The translations under genes were made by a program, and so were the position numbers. Shown here in pieces: positions 17,393 through 25,595 of a stretch of 64,000 nt of DNA. Within the stretch, counting starts at the first letter, position 1; each line of letters starts with the position of its first letter. The notes beneath the pieces are model-generated. The model was not told the DNA's origin. It saw only the letters and a program-made list of their open reading frames with translations, and ran no database searches. This stretch comes from Olsenella porci (GTDB taxonomy: Bacteria > Actinomycetota > Coriobacteriia > Coriobacteriales > Atopobiaceae), in contig NZ_VUNC01000004.1 in NCBI RefSeq assembly GCF_009695875.1, forward strand, positions 168,957 through 232,956, read 5' to 3'.

Positions 17393-18175
17393 ATGGCTGA
17401 CACGAGGCAGTCCGCACTGTTCGTGGGACACGGCGACCCGATGATGGCCCTGCGGGACGACGACGTGGCGCATGCGCTCGGGAGAGTCGGTGCCCGCATG
17501 AAGGCGATGGCGCCCAGGGCAATCCTGGCCGTCTCGGCCCACTGGTACACGCGCGGGACGCTGGTGCAGAGCGACCCACACCCGCGCCAGGTCAACGACA
17601 TGTACGGGTTTCCCGAGGAGCTGTATGCAATCCACTACCGCCCCGAAGGCAACGCGCAGCTGACCGAGCGCGTGCGGGAGCTTCTGGGCGACGACGTCCA
17701 GGTGGATGACACCTGGGGAATCGACCACGGCGTCTGGACGCCGCTGCACCACATGCTCCCCAAGGCGGACGTGCCCGTGGTGGAGCTCTCCGTGAACGGC
17801 CTGCGCGACGCCCGGTACGCGTACGACCTGGGCAGGAGGCTCGCCCCTCTCCGCGACGAGGGCTTTGTGGTGATGGGGAGCGGCAACGTGGTCCACAACC
17901 TCCGCCAGGTGGAGTGGGACAACCCCGACGGCACGCCACAGAACGTGGCCTTTGACCAGGCGGTGCGCAAGGCGGTCGAGGCGCGCGACGACCAGGCGGC
18001 GGTGGACTACCAGGCGCTTCCCTCGTGGGATTACGCAGTGCCTACACCGGACCACTACCTGCCGCTCCTGACCGTGCTGGGGGCATCAGAGGGCGAGGCC
18101 CCGGAGGTCTTCAACGACGTGAGGAACCTGGGGGCAATCTCGATGACCAGCTACGCCTTTGGGCTTGCTGGGTAG
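17393..18175 (+). CDS. LigB/DODA-type class III extradiol dioxygenase (YgiD-like)
   Basis: The 260-residue member of the 4,5-DOPA dioxygenase/YgiD family has metal-binding histidines expected in VGHGDPMMAL, SAHWYTRGT and DHGVWTPLHHMLP, and MGSGNVVHNLR in the second half. The family performs ring cleavage of catechols with Fe2+ or Zn2+ and O2. Its presence in an apparent anaerobe is odd and may mean a different reaction or an oxygen-exposure response. AAGGAGG precedes the ATG at 17393. It is divergent from hxlR and followed by an FMN reductase about 100 bases downstream, so these three are probably one redox-stress module. Confidence 0.92.
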   Translation: MADTRQSALFVGHGDPMMALRDDDVAHALGRVGARMKAMAPRAILAVSAHWYTRGTLVQSDPHPRQVNDMYGFPEELYAIHYRPEGNAQLTERVRELLGDDVQVDDTWGIDHGVWTPLHHMLPKADVPVVELSVNGLRDARYAYDLGRRLAPLRDEGFVVMGSGNVVHNLRQVEWDNPDGTPQNVAFDQAVRKAVEARDDQAAVDYQALPSWDYAVPTPDHYLPLLTVLGASEGEAPEVFNDVRNLGAISMTSYAFGLAG

Positions 18176-18275
18176 GAGCGAGGCAGGGCCAGAGCGGCCC
18201 CGCGCAATGGTGACAAACCCGCGGTGTTATCGCGGGGAGTTGACGGATTCGCAGAACAAAGGGAAAGGATCGAAC

Positions 18276-18830
18276 ATGGCAGAGAAGAACGTGCTCATCG
18301 TGGTGGGGACCCTGCGCAGGGACGGGTTCAACCTGCAGCTGGCAAAGAGGATCGAGGAGCTGCTCAAGGGGCGCGCCAACGTGAGCTACCTTGACTACTC
18401 GCAGCTTCCGCTGATGAACCAGGACCTGGAGGACCCCGAGCTCCAGGCCGTTGCCCAGGTGCGCCAGGCCGTGCGCGACGCAGACGGCGTGTGGTTTGTG
18501 AGCCCGCAGTACAACGCGTCGTTCCCCGGCCATGTCAAGAACCTGGTCGACTGGCTGAGCCGCCCGCTGCCCGGAAAGGGTCGCGACTCCGCGGCCATCG
18601 GCGGCGTCAAGACCACGGTCTCTGGCGCGGGCGGACGCACCGCCACCGCCGAGATGCGCGAGGCACTGGACAACCTGCTCGAGTTCGTGGGGGCCAAGAC
18701 CCTTCGCGAGCACGAGACCGGCATCGCCCTGTCCGGCGAGTCCTGGATGTCCGGCAAGCTGACCCTCTCCCCCGAGGACGAGGCGGCACTGGCGGCACAG
18801 GCAGACGCCTTCCTGGAGTTCATCGCGTAG
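18276..18830 (+). CDS. NADPH-dependent FMN reductase-family flavoprotein
   Basis: The 184-residue flavodoxin-like protein starts MAEKNVLIVVGTLRRDGFNL with the FMN-phosphate loop and has the family motif VSPQYNASFPGHVKNLVDWL. It likely reduces quinones, azo compounds or flavins with NAD(P)H in the cytoplasm. The ATG at 18276 is preceded by AAAGGGAAAGGA. It follows the LigB-type gene on the same strand and is closed by a strong terminator at 18858, so it is probably the last gene of an HxlR-controlled unit. Confidence 0.93.
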   Translation: MAEKNVLIVVGTLRRDGFNLQLAKRIEELLKGRANVSYLDYSQLPLMNQDLEDPELQAVAQVRQAVRDADGVWFVSPQYNASFPGHVKNLVDWLSRPLPGKGRDSAAIGGVKTTVSGAGGRTATAEMREALDNLLEFVGAKTLREHETGIALSGESWMSGKLTLSPEDEAALAAQADAFLEFIA

Positions 18831-18857
18831 CCAAGGGCACGATTCAAGCGAATTGCG

Positions 18858-18899
18858 GGCACCCCCAGACCCAAGCTTTGGGAACGGGGGTGCCTTTTT
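18858..18899 (+). terminator. Rho-independent terminator after the FMN reductase
   Basis: The stem GGCACCCCC/GGGGGTGCC is followed by TTTTT. Confidence 0.9.
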
Positions 18900-19260
18900 G
18901 TTGGGTGAGAAGAGCGCAGGGATGCGGCCCAAACCCCACCCACCGGCATCGCGGGTCACGTTGTCCCGACGGAGGAAGAGAGGGCAAACCTTAAGCTCCG
19001 AGGTCAACGCACGCGAGACGGACTCAAGTCTAAGAAGGGACGGGTCGGTTCCCGTCCTGTCTCGAAGCTCCCCCGCACATGTTCGGCCCAGTGTCGTCCA
19101 GTCTGCTTCGGCCCGAAGCCACACCGGTCATGGCGGAGTATCAGCGGGCTAGGAGAGGGAAGGATTAACCCTCGCCCAGCCCTGCAAGTACGTCCTCCCA
19201 GCCCAGGCCCTCTCAGGAAATGGCTTGCCCCAACCTGCTGCTCCCCCTGGAGGACCCCGT

Positions 19261-19543
19261 CAGAAAGTCCACCCTATGTGTACACGCGGGATGAACTTTC
19301 TGACATGGGCCCCATCTCCCAGCGGGCGGAAGTCTTATCCCCGTCGGAAATCGCACCCTATGTGTACACGCGGGGCGCACTTTCTGGCAGCCGTTAGGCC
19401 GCGAGGGTCTTCCCTGCCTAGAACCCCGCCCCGCGTGTACACGCGGGGCGGACTTTCTGTCATCGGACCCGTCTCTCGACGGTTGGACTTACCCTCTCTG
19501 TCGGAAAACGCCTCGCGTGTGTACACACGGCACGCGTTTTCCG
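19261..19543. repeat. Family C array: four GTGTACAC-centred palindromes
   Basis: Four palindromes of about 42 bp have a GTGTACAC core and arms of the type CAGAAAGT/ACTTTCTG or CGGAAAACG/CGTTTTCCG. Centres are at 19281.5, 19365.5, 19438.5 and 19522.5, giving spacings of 84, 73 and 84 bp. Copy 3 has a perfect 26-bp palindrome at 19426-19451 (CCGCCCCGCGTGT and its complement). Copy 4 has 11-bp outer arms (TCGGAAAACGC/GCGTTTTCCGA). The spacers differ, so these are separate sites in one array. Confidence 0.8.
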
Positions 19544-19751
19544 ACGCGGGGCCCCTTGGCATACCGCCGACCTCAGGCTCCGCGCCACGACGACCGTGAC
19601 GGGGGATCTATTGGCTGAGAATGGAGCGGGCAACCGCCTTCCGGGCAAGCCAGCCCCTCCACGTGCAGCGGATCGCTATCCCCCCTCCCAGAGCCCTTCC
19701 CTGCAGGGGAGGGCCACCGTCGCGGATTGGGGGCCTACCGCGGAATGCCCG

Positions 19752-19925
19752 CTGGCAGCAAACTCCCGATGTGAGTACTCATAGCAGGAAGTAGTTGCCA
19801 TCGGAGGGAGGGCAGACGATCGGCTGGCGGCAAATCGCTCGAGCGAGCACCTGCGCGCGGTCCCGGAGATGGACCTTGGCAGCAACTCGCTCACGTGAGT
19901 GCTCACGCGAGCCGTTTGCTGCCAG
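19752..19925. repeat. Family B palindrome array, locus 2
   Basis: Three copies have centres at 19776.5, 19848.5 and 19900.5, that is 72 and 52 bp apart. The first has arms TGGCAGCAA and AGTTGCCA around GTGAG-TA-CTCAT. The last runs from TTGGCAGCAA to TTTGCTGCCA around GTGAG-TG-CTCAC. The 24 bases between copies 1 and 2 resemble the corresponding spacer of locus 3 (both begin TCG and end CGGC), so the repeated unit extends beyond the palindrome. Confidence 0.75.
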
Positions 19926-20326
19926 GGGCAGGGACATCCGTTTATTCTTTGAGGCTTTTACCTGCACCGATGGCATGTGATCACAGGACTCCGCCGGCAG
20001 CCCTTCCGAAAAAGTGCTCGCGCTGAGCCTCCTCCACCAAGAGGGACGACGAACGAAAGCCAGACGGGAAGGACCAGTCCACGATTACGAGACACCGCCA
20101 TGTCCACCCCTTCTTTGAGTTCTTTTGAGCAGCCCGGGGGGCGTAATCCCTTACGTCCCCCGGGAGATTGCGGAACGGATTGTTTGGAGCGGAGGACGTC
20201 ACCCGCGGGGCCGGCGGGTGGGGTTTGGGGCACGTGGGCTCGCCCTTCTCCCCTGCTCTTGGCTGAGGTGGGACTTCGTCGCGAATGGGAGTCCCCCAGC
20301 AAACGCGTCGCCGACCAATCCCAGCC

Positions 20327-20683
20327 CTACAGCAGGCAGCTGAGAAGGCAGAGGATGGCAAGCCCTCCCTGCATGAGGATGATCTTGGGGTTGCTGGTGA
20401 CGGAGCCGTACGCCGCAACGGCAACGATGTACAGCATGAGCGCGATGACGGCGGCTTTGCTCGCAAAGGCGAGGGCGGCGACCAGGATCAGCACGGCGAG
20501 CAGCCCGTTATAGACGCCCTGGTTCTTGAACAGGACGTTGACGCTGGGACGCGCAAGCTCGTCGGTCCCCATCCCGAACACCTTGGCGGTACGGTCGGAG
20601 GTGGTGGCGAACGTCTCGAGGTACATGATGAAGAGGAACTCGGCCGCAACGAGGACGGCGAGGACTGTGGTGACTGGCGACAT
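20327..20683 (-). CDS. DUF1304 small membrane protein
   Basis: The 118-residue protein has four predicted membrane segments and the DUF1304 pattern (FIMYLETF near residue 20, LFKNQGVYNGLLA, and a C-terminal GSVTSNPKIILMQGG). Function is unknown for the family, although it is widespread in Firmicutes and Actinobacteria. It is monocistronic, convergent with the FMN reductase across the repeat block and divergent from the HAD phosphatase. The ATG at 20683 is used because the family starts there. Confidence 0.9.
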   Translation of the reverse strand: MSPVTTVLAVLVAAEFLFIMYLETFATTSDRTAKVFGMGTDELARPSVNVLFKNQGVYNGLLAVLILVAALAFASKAAVIALMLYIVAVAAYGSVTSNPKIILMQGGLAILCLLSCLL

Positions 20684-21032
20684 GCTTATCTCCTATCAAA
20701 TTAGTGTCATTACTTCCTGAGTCTACCCCGTCAGGCGCCTGGGGGCGACCACTCCCGAAATTGCCTCATGCCCCAAACGGCCTGTGCCGTGGAGCGGGAA
20801 CACTTGTGGGAGAGGGGCCGACCACGCGCGCCACGCCCGGCTCGACGCATTCGGGCCCTACTAGTGCGATGCGTTCAGCCAGGCCCGACAGGACAAGTTC
20901 GCGCCTTTCCAGCGCGATGCATCCAACCATGGCTGGCGAGACGCGCCCAGACCTTGCGCGGAACTTACGCAGTCATGACGAGGGGGTACGACGATGGGTG
21001 AGGCTCGTCTCGCCCAGGAAGCCGGAGGTAGC
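20684..21032. other. Divergent intergenic region without recognised elements
   Basis: This region lies between DUF1304 (minus) and the HAD phosphatase (plus). It presumably holds both promoters. No clear -35/-10 pair, terminator or repeat of the A, B or C families was seen. Confidence 0.5.
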
Positions 21033-21830
21033 ATGATCAAGCTCGTTGCATCGGACATGGATGGGACCCTGTTGGACCAAGACTCCAAGGTCCCGCCCGA
21101 GACGTATGACCTCATCAGGGCGCTGGGTCGCCACGGAGTCCACTTCTGCGCAAGCTCCGGGCGACGCTACGACACGCTGTGCGAGTTCTTTGCGCCCGTG
21201 AGGGACCAGATGGACTTTGTGGCCTCCAACGGGACCCAGGTGTACGTGGACGGTCGGATGGTCGACCGCGAGGTCTACTCCACCGCGGCGCTGCGGCGGC
21301 TGCAGCGCTCCGTGGGGATGTTCGACTGCCTTCACCTGGCCGTTTTTGACAAGCGCGTGAGCTACCTGCTGGACGAGATGGCCAGCTACGAGCGGGAGCT
21401 GGACAAGGACCTCCCCAACGCCGAGCGCGCGAGCTACGTGCCGGGGCCCGAGGTCAGCGTGATCAAGGCGTCGATCTATTGCGACCGCGACGACGTGGTG
21501 ATGGACATGGCCTATGCCCTGCAGCGCGAGATGGGCTCGGCGTTCACCTTTGCACCGTCGGGCAAGCGCTGGATCGACGTGATTCCGCGCGGGGTGTCGA
21601 AGGCGACGGGGCTGCGCCAGGTAATGCTCGCTCACGGCATCGAGCCGAGCGAGGTCATGGCGTTTGGCGACGCGATGAACGACTACGAGATCCTGCGCAT
21701 GGTGGGTCACTCGCGGGCCATGGGCAACGGCCGCTACGCCATCAGACAGGTGGCAGACAAGGTCATCGGAACCAACGCCGAGCACAGCGTGCAGGCCGAG
21801 ATGAGACAGCTGCTGGAGCAGCTGGGCTAG
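21033..21830 (+). CDS. Cof-type HAD-family phosphatase
   Basis: The 265-residue HAD protein starts MIKLVASDMDGTLLDQDSKV, with the DxDGT catalytic motif, motif II in CASSGRR, and the GDAMNDYEIL metal-binding motif near the C-terminus, followed by the family's typical AMGNG. These enzymes dephosphorylate sugar phosphates, flavin or pyridoxal phosphates in the cytoplasm; the substrate here is unknown. The ATG at 21033 has GGAGG at optimal spacing; an upstream in-frame start at 20994 adds no homology. Confidence 0.93.
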   Translation: MIKLVASDMDGTLLDQDSKVPPETYDLIRALGRHGVHFCASSGRRYDTLCEFFAPVRDQMDFVASNGTQVYVDGRMVDREVYSTAALRRLQRSVGMFDCLHLAVFDKRVSYLLDEMASYERELDKDLPNAERASYVPGPEVSVIKASIYCDRDDVVMDMAYALQREMGSAFTFAPSGKRWIDVIPRGVSKATGLRQVMLAHGIEPSEVMAFGDAMNDYEILRMVGHSRAMGNGRYAIRQVADKVIGTNAEHSVQAEMRQLLEQLG

Positions 21831-21992
21831 CTGTCGGGCGTGTGGCGCCGGCGGGAGGGGGCACTGGCGCGTGGCCGGGCTTCTCTCACCTGGCGCTGCA
21901 GCAGGGTTGCACTTCCCTGAGCCAAGGGCGGGCGCATGGGTCATAATCGACCGTGCGTCCGCCTTCAATGTCTTGTTAGGGAGAGGTGTCCC

Positions 21993-22271
21993 ATGCTGGA
22001 TTCCAAGTTCTTGAGCGTCGTGCTGGCAGCGGTCCTGGTGACCATCGGTGTGTTCATGATCGTGACGCGTCGGCAGCCGTTCGCCCGCAAGCGCGAGGGC
22101 GCCCTGGGAGCCGCCGACCGCAGACACGCGCTCCCCGGCGGCATCATCTGCCTCGCCGCCGGCATCGCGCTGATCCTCTCGTTCATGTTCCCGGGCAACA
22201 ACCTGCCGACCTCGGTCGCAATCGTGGTCGGCATCGCCGTCGCGGGCGTGCTGGACTACCGCGCCCGCTAG
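21993..22271 (+). CDS. Small two-to-three-segment membrane protein of unknown function
   Basis: The 92-residue protein starts MLDSKFLSVVLAAVLVTIGV, has one N-terminal membrane helix, a basic cytoplasmic loop (RRQPFARKREG), and a pair of C-terminal hydrophobic stretches. I do not recognise the family. GGGAGAGG lies 8 bases before the ATG at 21993, and codon use matches its neighbours, so it is probably a real gene. It follows the HAD gene by about 160 bases and precedes the family A repeats at 22391. Confidence 0.7.
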   Translation: MLDSKFLSVVLAAVLVTIGVFMIVTRRQPFARKREGALGAADRRHALPGGIICLAAGIALILSFMFPGNNLPTSVAIVVGIAVAGVLDYRAR

Positions 22272-22390
22272 CGGCTGCTGCCTGCGGTTGGACACTGCCG
22301 CCTGAGCTGGGGCGGCTACCCCGCAGATGCGACAGCCCGCTGCGAAAAGAGGACCTGTGGCAGCCCGAGCGGGAGATTGCGCGCAGGGGT

Positions 22391-22625
22391 GCTGAGAAAA
22401 CTCGAGTTGTGGCAATCGGAAGGGTCCCCGAGGAGCAATAGCGGCTGGGGGGTGCTGAAGAATCTCGAGCTGTGGCAATTTGAAAGCCGCTGCCAGCGCT
22501 GAAATCGGTGTGTCAGTGGCAAAGGCACCTCCTTCAGCATCCCTCCATTGCCACGACTCGAGTTTTCTCAGCAGGTACCCCTCACGTCTCCCCCGGAGAT
22601 TGCCAATACTCGCAATTCCTCAGCA
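22391..22625. repeat. Family A inverted repeat pairs, locus 2
   Basis: Two right-pointing units (CTGAGA at 22392 and CTGAAG at 22455, 63 bp apart) face two left-pointing units (TCTCAG at 22566 and CCTCAG at 22618, 52 bp apart). A further degenerate left-pointing copy may lie at 22513-22540. The inner part varies between CGAGTTGTGGCAAT and its TACTCG form. The array fills the gap between the convergent membrane-protein and JetD-like genes. Confidence 0.8.
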
Positions 22626-22656
22626 GGTATCACTCGGGAACCCCGTCGCGTCGTCC

Positions 22657-24258
22657 CTACAGGTCGCGACGCGTGAGGATCTCCTGCGGAATCAGGCGGC
22701 AGCCCTCGATGACCGCCGTGGCGTACGCCGCCTCCTCCTCGGACATGCCCGAAAGGAGCAGCGACAGGTCGCCCACCTCTATGTTGATCTGGCCAGTTGC
22801 CTCGTTGTCCTCGGGGTTGGGGTAGCGCTCCATCGCGCGCTGCACCATCAGCCGGTAGGCGGGCACAAACGACGCGAAGGGGTACCTCTCGCCCAGCACG
22901 GCACGGAGCTTGTCCATGATCTCGAGCCCCGCACGGTCGATGTCGCCCCAGTACAGGACCTCCACCGAGTCGGCACCCAGGCTGTCGAGCAGCAGTGCGA
23001 GCCGGTTGCGCTCCAGCACGGGCGTGCCACCGCCCAGAACCACGGCGTGGATGCGCTCGCCCAGCACGGTCGTGCGGCCGTCCTCGTACATCAGGTCGTG
23101 GACGTCGAGCCAGGGATCCAGGTTCTCGGTAACCAGCACGCGCATGTGCTTGCGGCGGCGCGGCGCATGGAAGATCAGGTCCGCCTTGGGCATGGGGCGG
23201 TGGCGCACGATGTCTTCCACGCCCATGGCGCGGAGCAGCTTGAAGCCGTCGGAACCATACTCAAAGAACTTCTCGTCGCCACCCATCTGGTAGGCAAGCT
23301 GGCGGCGCGTGATGTCACCGGGGAGCATGCCGTCGCTCAGCGCCTCGTTGATGGCCTTGAGCTCGGGCTCGTACATGGTGTAGGCGGAGGGGTGCGAGAG
23401 GAGCCAGCCGTTGAGCCAGAAGCGCTGGTCAAGCTGCAGGATCTTCTCGCGGGCCTCGACGTCCGCCTCACCGCCGCGACGAACGTAGGGAACGTGGGAG
23501 AGACTCCGCTCCGCGTTGGGACCGGAGCCCGTTCCGGCGGGTTTGCCCTGGACGGAGTCCTCGTCGCGGCCGCGCTTGCGGAGGCGTCGGGGCGAGCGGC
23601 GCGAGTGCCTGCCACCTTCGCGCGCGGGCTTCACGCCGTCTTGGGCGGGGGCCGCGTCGGCCTTCGGGGCGGCTTGATCGCCGGCGGAGGGGGTGGCCTG
23701 CGACGGCGATTCGTTCGCCTCGCCTTGGTCCGAGGACGGCGCGCCGCCTACGGGAGAGGGTCCCGCCGCCTCGGGTTGCGACGTCTCCGCCTGGCAGTCA
23801 TCGTCCCCATCCGCGGCGTCCGCCGCGTCGGGCGCGCCATCGGCCGCCGTGACGTCCGCCGTCTCTGCCGGCGAGACGGGCTCGGGGTCGCCGTCCTCGG
23901 GCCTCTCCCCCGCGTCGCCCGCCTGCGTCTGCGCCTCGGCCTCGTCCGCCGCCTGCGCGTCCGCCTCGTCCTCCTCAACTACGCCGTGGACGGCGAGCTC
24001 AAAGCCGTCTCCGTCCTCCGCCGGGCCAAGGGCCTCGGACTTCACCAGGTCGCGCAGCCCCTTCCCGGCCTCCGTGTCCTCGTATTTGCCCAGGATGAGG
24101 TCCAGGTCCTTCTCGGTGACCCGCTTGCCGCGCGAGCGGACGAGCCCGCTCGCAATCCCCGACGCCAGGCTGCGCTGCGCGGGCGACATGGCCTTGCACA
24201 GGGCGTCGCGTATCGCCTCGATGTCCGCGCGCTCCTGCGCGTTCAGCTTTCGTGACAT
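22657..24258 (-). CDS. Standalone JetD/DUF2220-like (Toprim-fold) protein with an acidic linker
   Basis: The 533-residue protein has an N-terminal basic/helical part (about 1-85), then some 150 residues of low-complexity Ala/Glu/Asp/Pro linker. A folded C-terminal half resembles the DUF2220 domain of Wadjet subunit JetD: LVTENLDPWLDVHD, HAVVLGGGTP, and the Toprim-like acidic motif VLYWGDIDRAGLEIMDKL. In Wadjet this domain is a Topo VI-like nuclease acting with the JetABC SMC complex. No jetA, jetB or jetC is nearby, so its role is unknown. The ATG at 24258 begins MSRKLNAQERADI, with GAAGGGACGG upstream. It is convergent with the small membrane protein across family A repeats. Confidence 0.75.
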   Translation of the reverse strand: MSRKLNAQERADIEAIRDALCKAMSPAQRSLASGIASGLVRSRGKRVTEKDLDLILGKYEDTEAGKGLRDLVKSEALGPAEDGDGFELAVHGVVEEDEADAQAADEAEAQTQAGDAGERPEDGDPEPVSPAETADVTAADGAPDAADAADGDDDCQAETSQPEAAGPSPVGGAPSSDQGEANESPSQATPSAGDQAAPKADAAPAQDGVKPAREGGRHSRRSPRRLRKRGRDEDSVQGKPAGTGSGPNAERSLSHVPYVRRGGEADVEAREKILQLDQRFWLNGWLLSHPSAYTMYEPELKAINEALSDGMLPGDITRRQLAYQMGGDEKFFEYGSDGFKLLRAMGVEDIVRHRPMPKADLIFHAPRRRKHMRVLVTENLDPWLDVHDLMYEDGRTTVLGERIHAVVLGGGTPVLERNRLALLLDSLGADSVEVLYWGDIDRAGLEIMDKLRAVLGERYPFASFVPAYRLMVQRAMERYPNPEDNEATGQINIEVGDLSLLLSGMSEEEAAYATAVIEGCRLIPQEILTRRDL

Positions 24259-24387
24259 ATCCGTCCCTTCACAGGTTGCCCCTCAAGAATATTGCATATG
24301 CGGCCCGACGTGGGGTTTCGCGCGGCGCCGAGTTCAATTTCACATGCGAGGGGAGGGCCCGCGGCGCGCAAGCGAATCCGCCGCCAC

Positions 24388-24421
24388 AAAAAGGCGGGGA
24401 CGCCCGCTGGACGCCCCCGCC
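24388..24421 (-). terminator. Rho-independent terminator of the aquaglyceroporin gene
   Basis: On the minus strand, the stem GGCGGGG/CCCCGCC is followed by TTTTT, 38 bases after the aquaporin stop. Confidence 0.88.
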
Positions 24422-24458
24422 GGATGATGCGGACAGCATTGCGACCTCGCCCCTCTCC

Positions 24459-25184
24459 CTAGAAGATACCCAGGAATCCGTGCACAAAGAGCGCGGCACA
24501 GGCAGCTCCCACAAACGGGGCGATGCCGGGGACGAGAAGCCCGTAGCGCCAGTTGTTGTCCACCTTCCCCTTGATGGGAAGAAGCTGGTAGGCCATGCGG
24601 GGCCCCAGGTCGCGCGCCTGGTTCATGGCAAAGCCGGTCATGCCGCCCATGCCCATGCCCACGGCCCACACCAGGATGCCCACGCACACCGCGACAAGCA
24701 GCAGGTTGTCCCCGCCAAAGTGGGCGATGGAGAGGATACCCGAGACAAACACGAAGGTGTCGATGGCCTCGATGAAGAAGCTGCGCGGCAGGTCGTTGAT
24801 CAGCGGGTTGGTGCTGAAGATGTTGCGGACGGCGACGCCATCGACCTTGCCGGCCGACACCTCAAAGGCATCCGCGTAGATGAGCCACGCCACCACGGCA
24901 CCCGCGAGGCCGCCGAGCATCTCGGCGATTGCGTAGGGCACGAACATGCTCCACGGCACCAGCCCGAGCATGCACTGCGCCAGCGCCATCGCCGGGTTCA
25001 TGCACACGCCGCCTCCAAAGACGAACAGGCACACCGAGATGCCAAAGGCCCAGGTGGTGATGGCAAACAGGTGGCCGGAGCCGTGGTACTTGGTCCCGTT
25101 GAGGACCGTGTCGCAGTGGACGCCCACGCCAAAGACGATCATGAGGGCGGTGCTAAGGAACTCGGCCATGATGGGTTTGAACAC
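24459..25184 (-). CDS. MIP-family aquaglyceroporin (glycerol facilitator-like)
   Basis: The 241-residue, six-segment channel protein has the first pore motif GGGVCMNPAMALAQ intact. The second is MNQARDLGPR, so the usual NPA is NQA. The D in ARDLGPR at the filter side is typical of glycerol-type channels. It is expected to conduct glycerol, water or small uncharged solutes. The GTG start at 25184 follows GAGAAAGG; a promoter with TTGACA and TATGCA is seen upstream at 25237-25264. It is a single gene closed by a strong terminator. Confidence 0.92.
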   Translation of the reverse strand: MFKPIMAEFLSTALMIVFGVGVHCDTVLNGTKYHGSGHLFAITTWAFGISVCLFVFGGGVCMNPAMALAQCMLGLVPWSMFVPYAIAEMLGGLAGAVVAWLIYADAFEVSAGKVDGVAVRNIFSTNPLINDLPRSFFIEAIDTFVFVSGILSIAHFGGDNLLLVAVCVGILVWAVGMGMGGMTGFAMNQARDLGPRMAYQLLPIKGKVDNNWRYGLLVPGIAPFVGAACAALFVHGFLGIF

Positions 25185-25236
25185 GCTGGAGCCTTTCTCG
25201 AGGAGGGGGGTCGGTGGTAAGCCCTTTGTCTACCTG

Positions 25237-25264
25237 TGCATAGTATGAACTCCAATTGTGTCAA
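25237..25264 (-). promoter_or_regulatory. Candidate sigma-70 promoter of the aquaglyceroporin gene
   Basis: On the minus strand TTGACA (25264-25259) is followed after 16 bases by TATGCA (25242-25237), about 53 bases before the GTG start. Confidence 0.45.
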
Positions 25265-25595
25265 GTCCTTTTCTGCACGCGGCAGTCTATCCAACGCGCA
25301 CGGTCATCTGACGTTGGGACACGGGGATGGGCGGGAGAGAAACGCCACCACGCGGGCGTCACGCGATGCCACCGGGTGCGGCGGCTGCTTTGGTCGGGAC
25401 GGTTCTCTCCCCCAGGGCTTCAGCCATATGAAGAAGGGCTGACGCGCGACCACGGGGTGTGCGGGCGGCCTTCACGGGGCATCATCACTTCGCACGCAGC
25501 TTTGCGCACGACGCGACTTCTCGCGCAGCTTTCCGCCCGCAAAGGGGCACAGTAGCCACAAAGCGCCACCCGCTAGGTCACAGGGAGGAGCACGC
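25265..25595. other. Intergenic region upstream of the DUF4230 gene
   Basis: This region lies between divergent genes. A weak dyad with GGGCTTCAGCC near 25413 and GGGCTGACG near 25436 is visible; otherwise nothing is recognised. No A, B or C repeats occur here. Confidence 0.4.

Larger units (their letters stand above)
18900..20326. other. Gene-free repeat block between convergent genes
   Basis: About 1.4 kb between the FMN reductase (plus) and DUF1304 (minus) has no credible gene. It contains the family C array (19261-19543), family B locus 2 (19752-19925) and the CCCCTTCTTTGA module at 20107-20118. The 18900-19250 part shows nothing I can name. Confidence 0.7.

Noticed and set aside
10465..19925. 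Family B arrays as a CRISPR
   Set aside because: Repeats vary strongly in sequence, are full palindromes of about 48 bp, copy number is 2-7, some spacers are conserved between loci, and no cas genes are present.
22391..22625. Family A units as ordinary Rho-independent terminators of the convergent genes
   Set aside because: Paired units are far apart (over 100 bp between inner opposite copies), lack T-tracts, and occur at a locus (A1) where no gene ends.
22657..24258. A Wadjet plasmid-defence system
   Set aside because: Only a JetD-like protein is present; jetA, jetB and jetC are absent from the neighbourhood.
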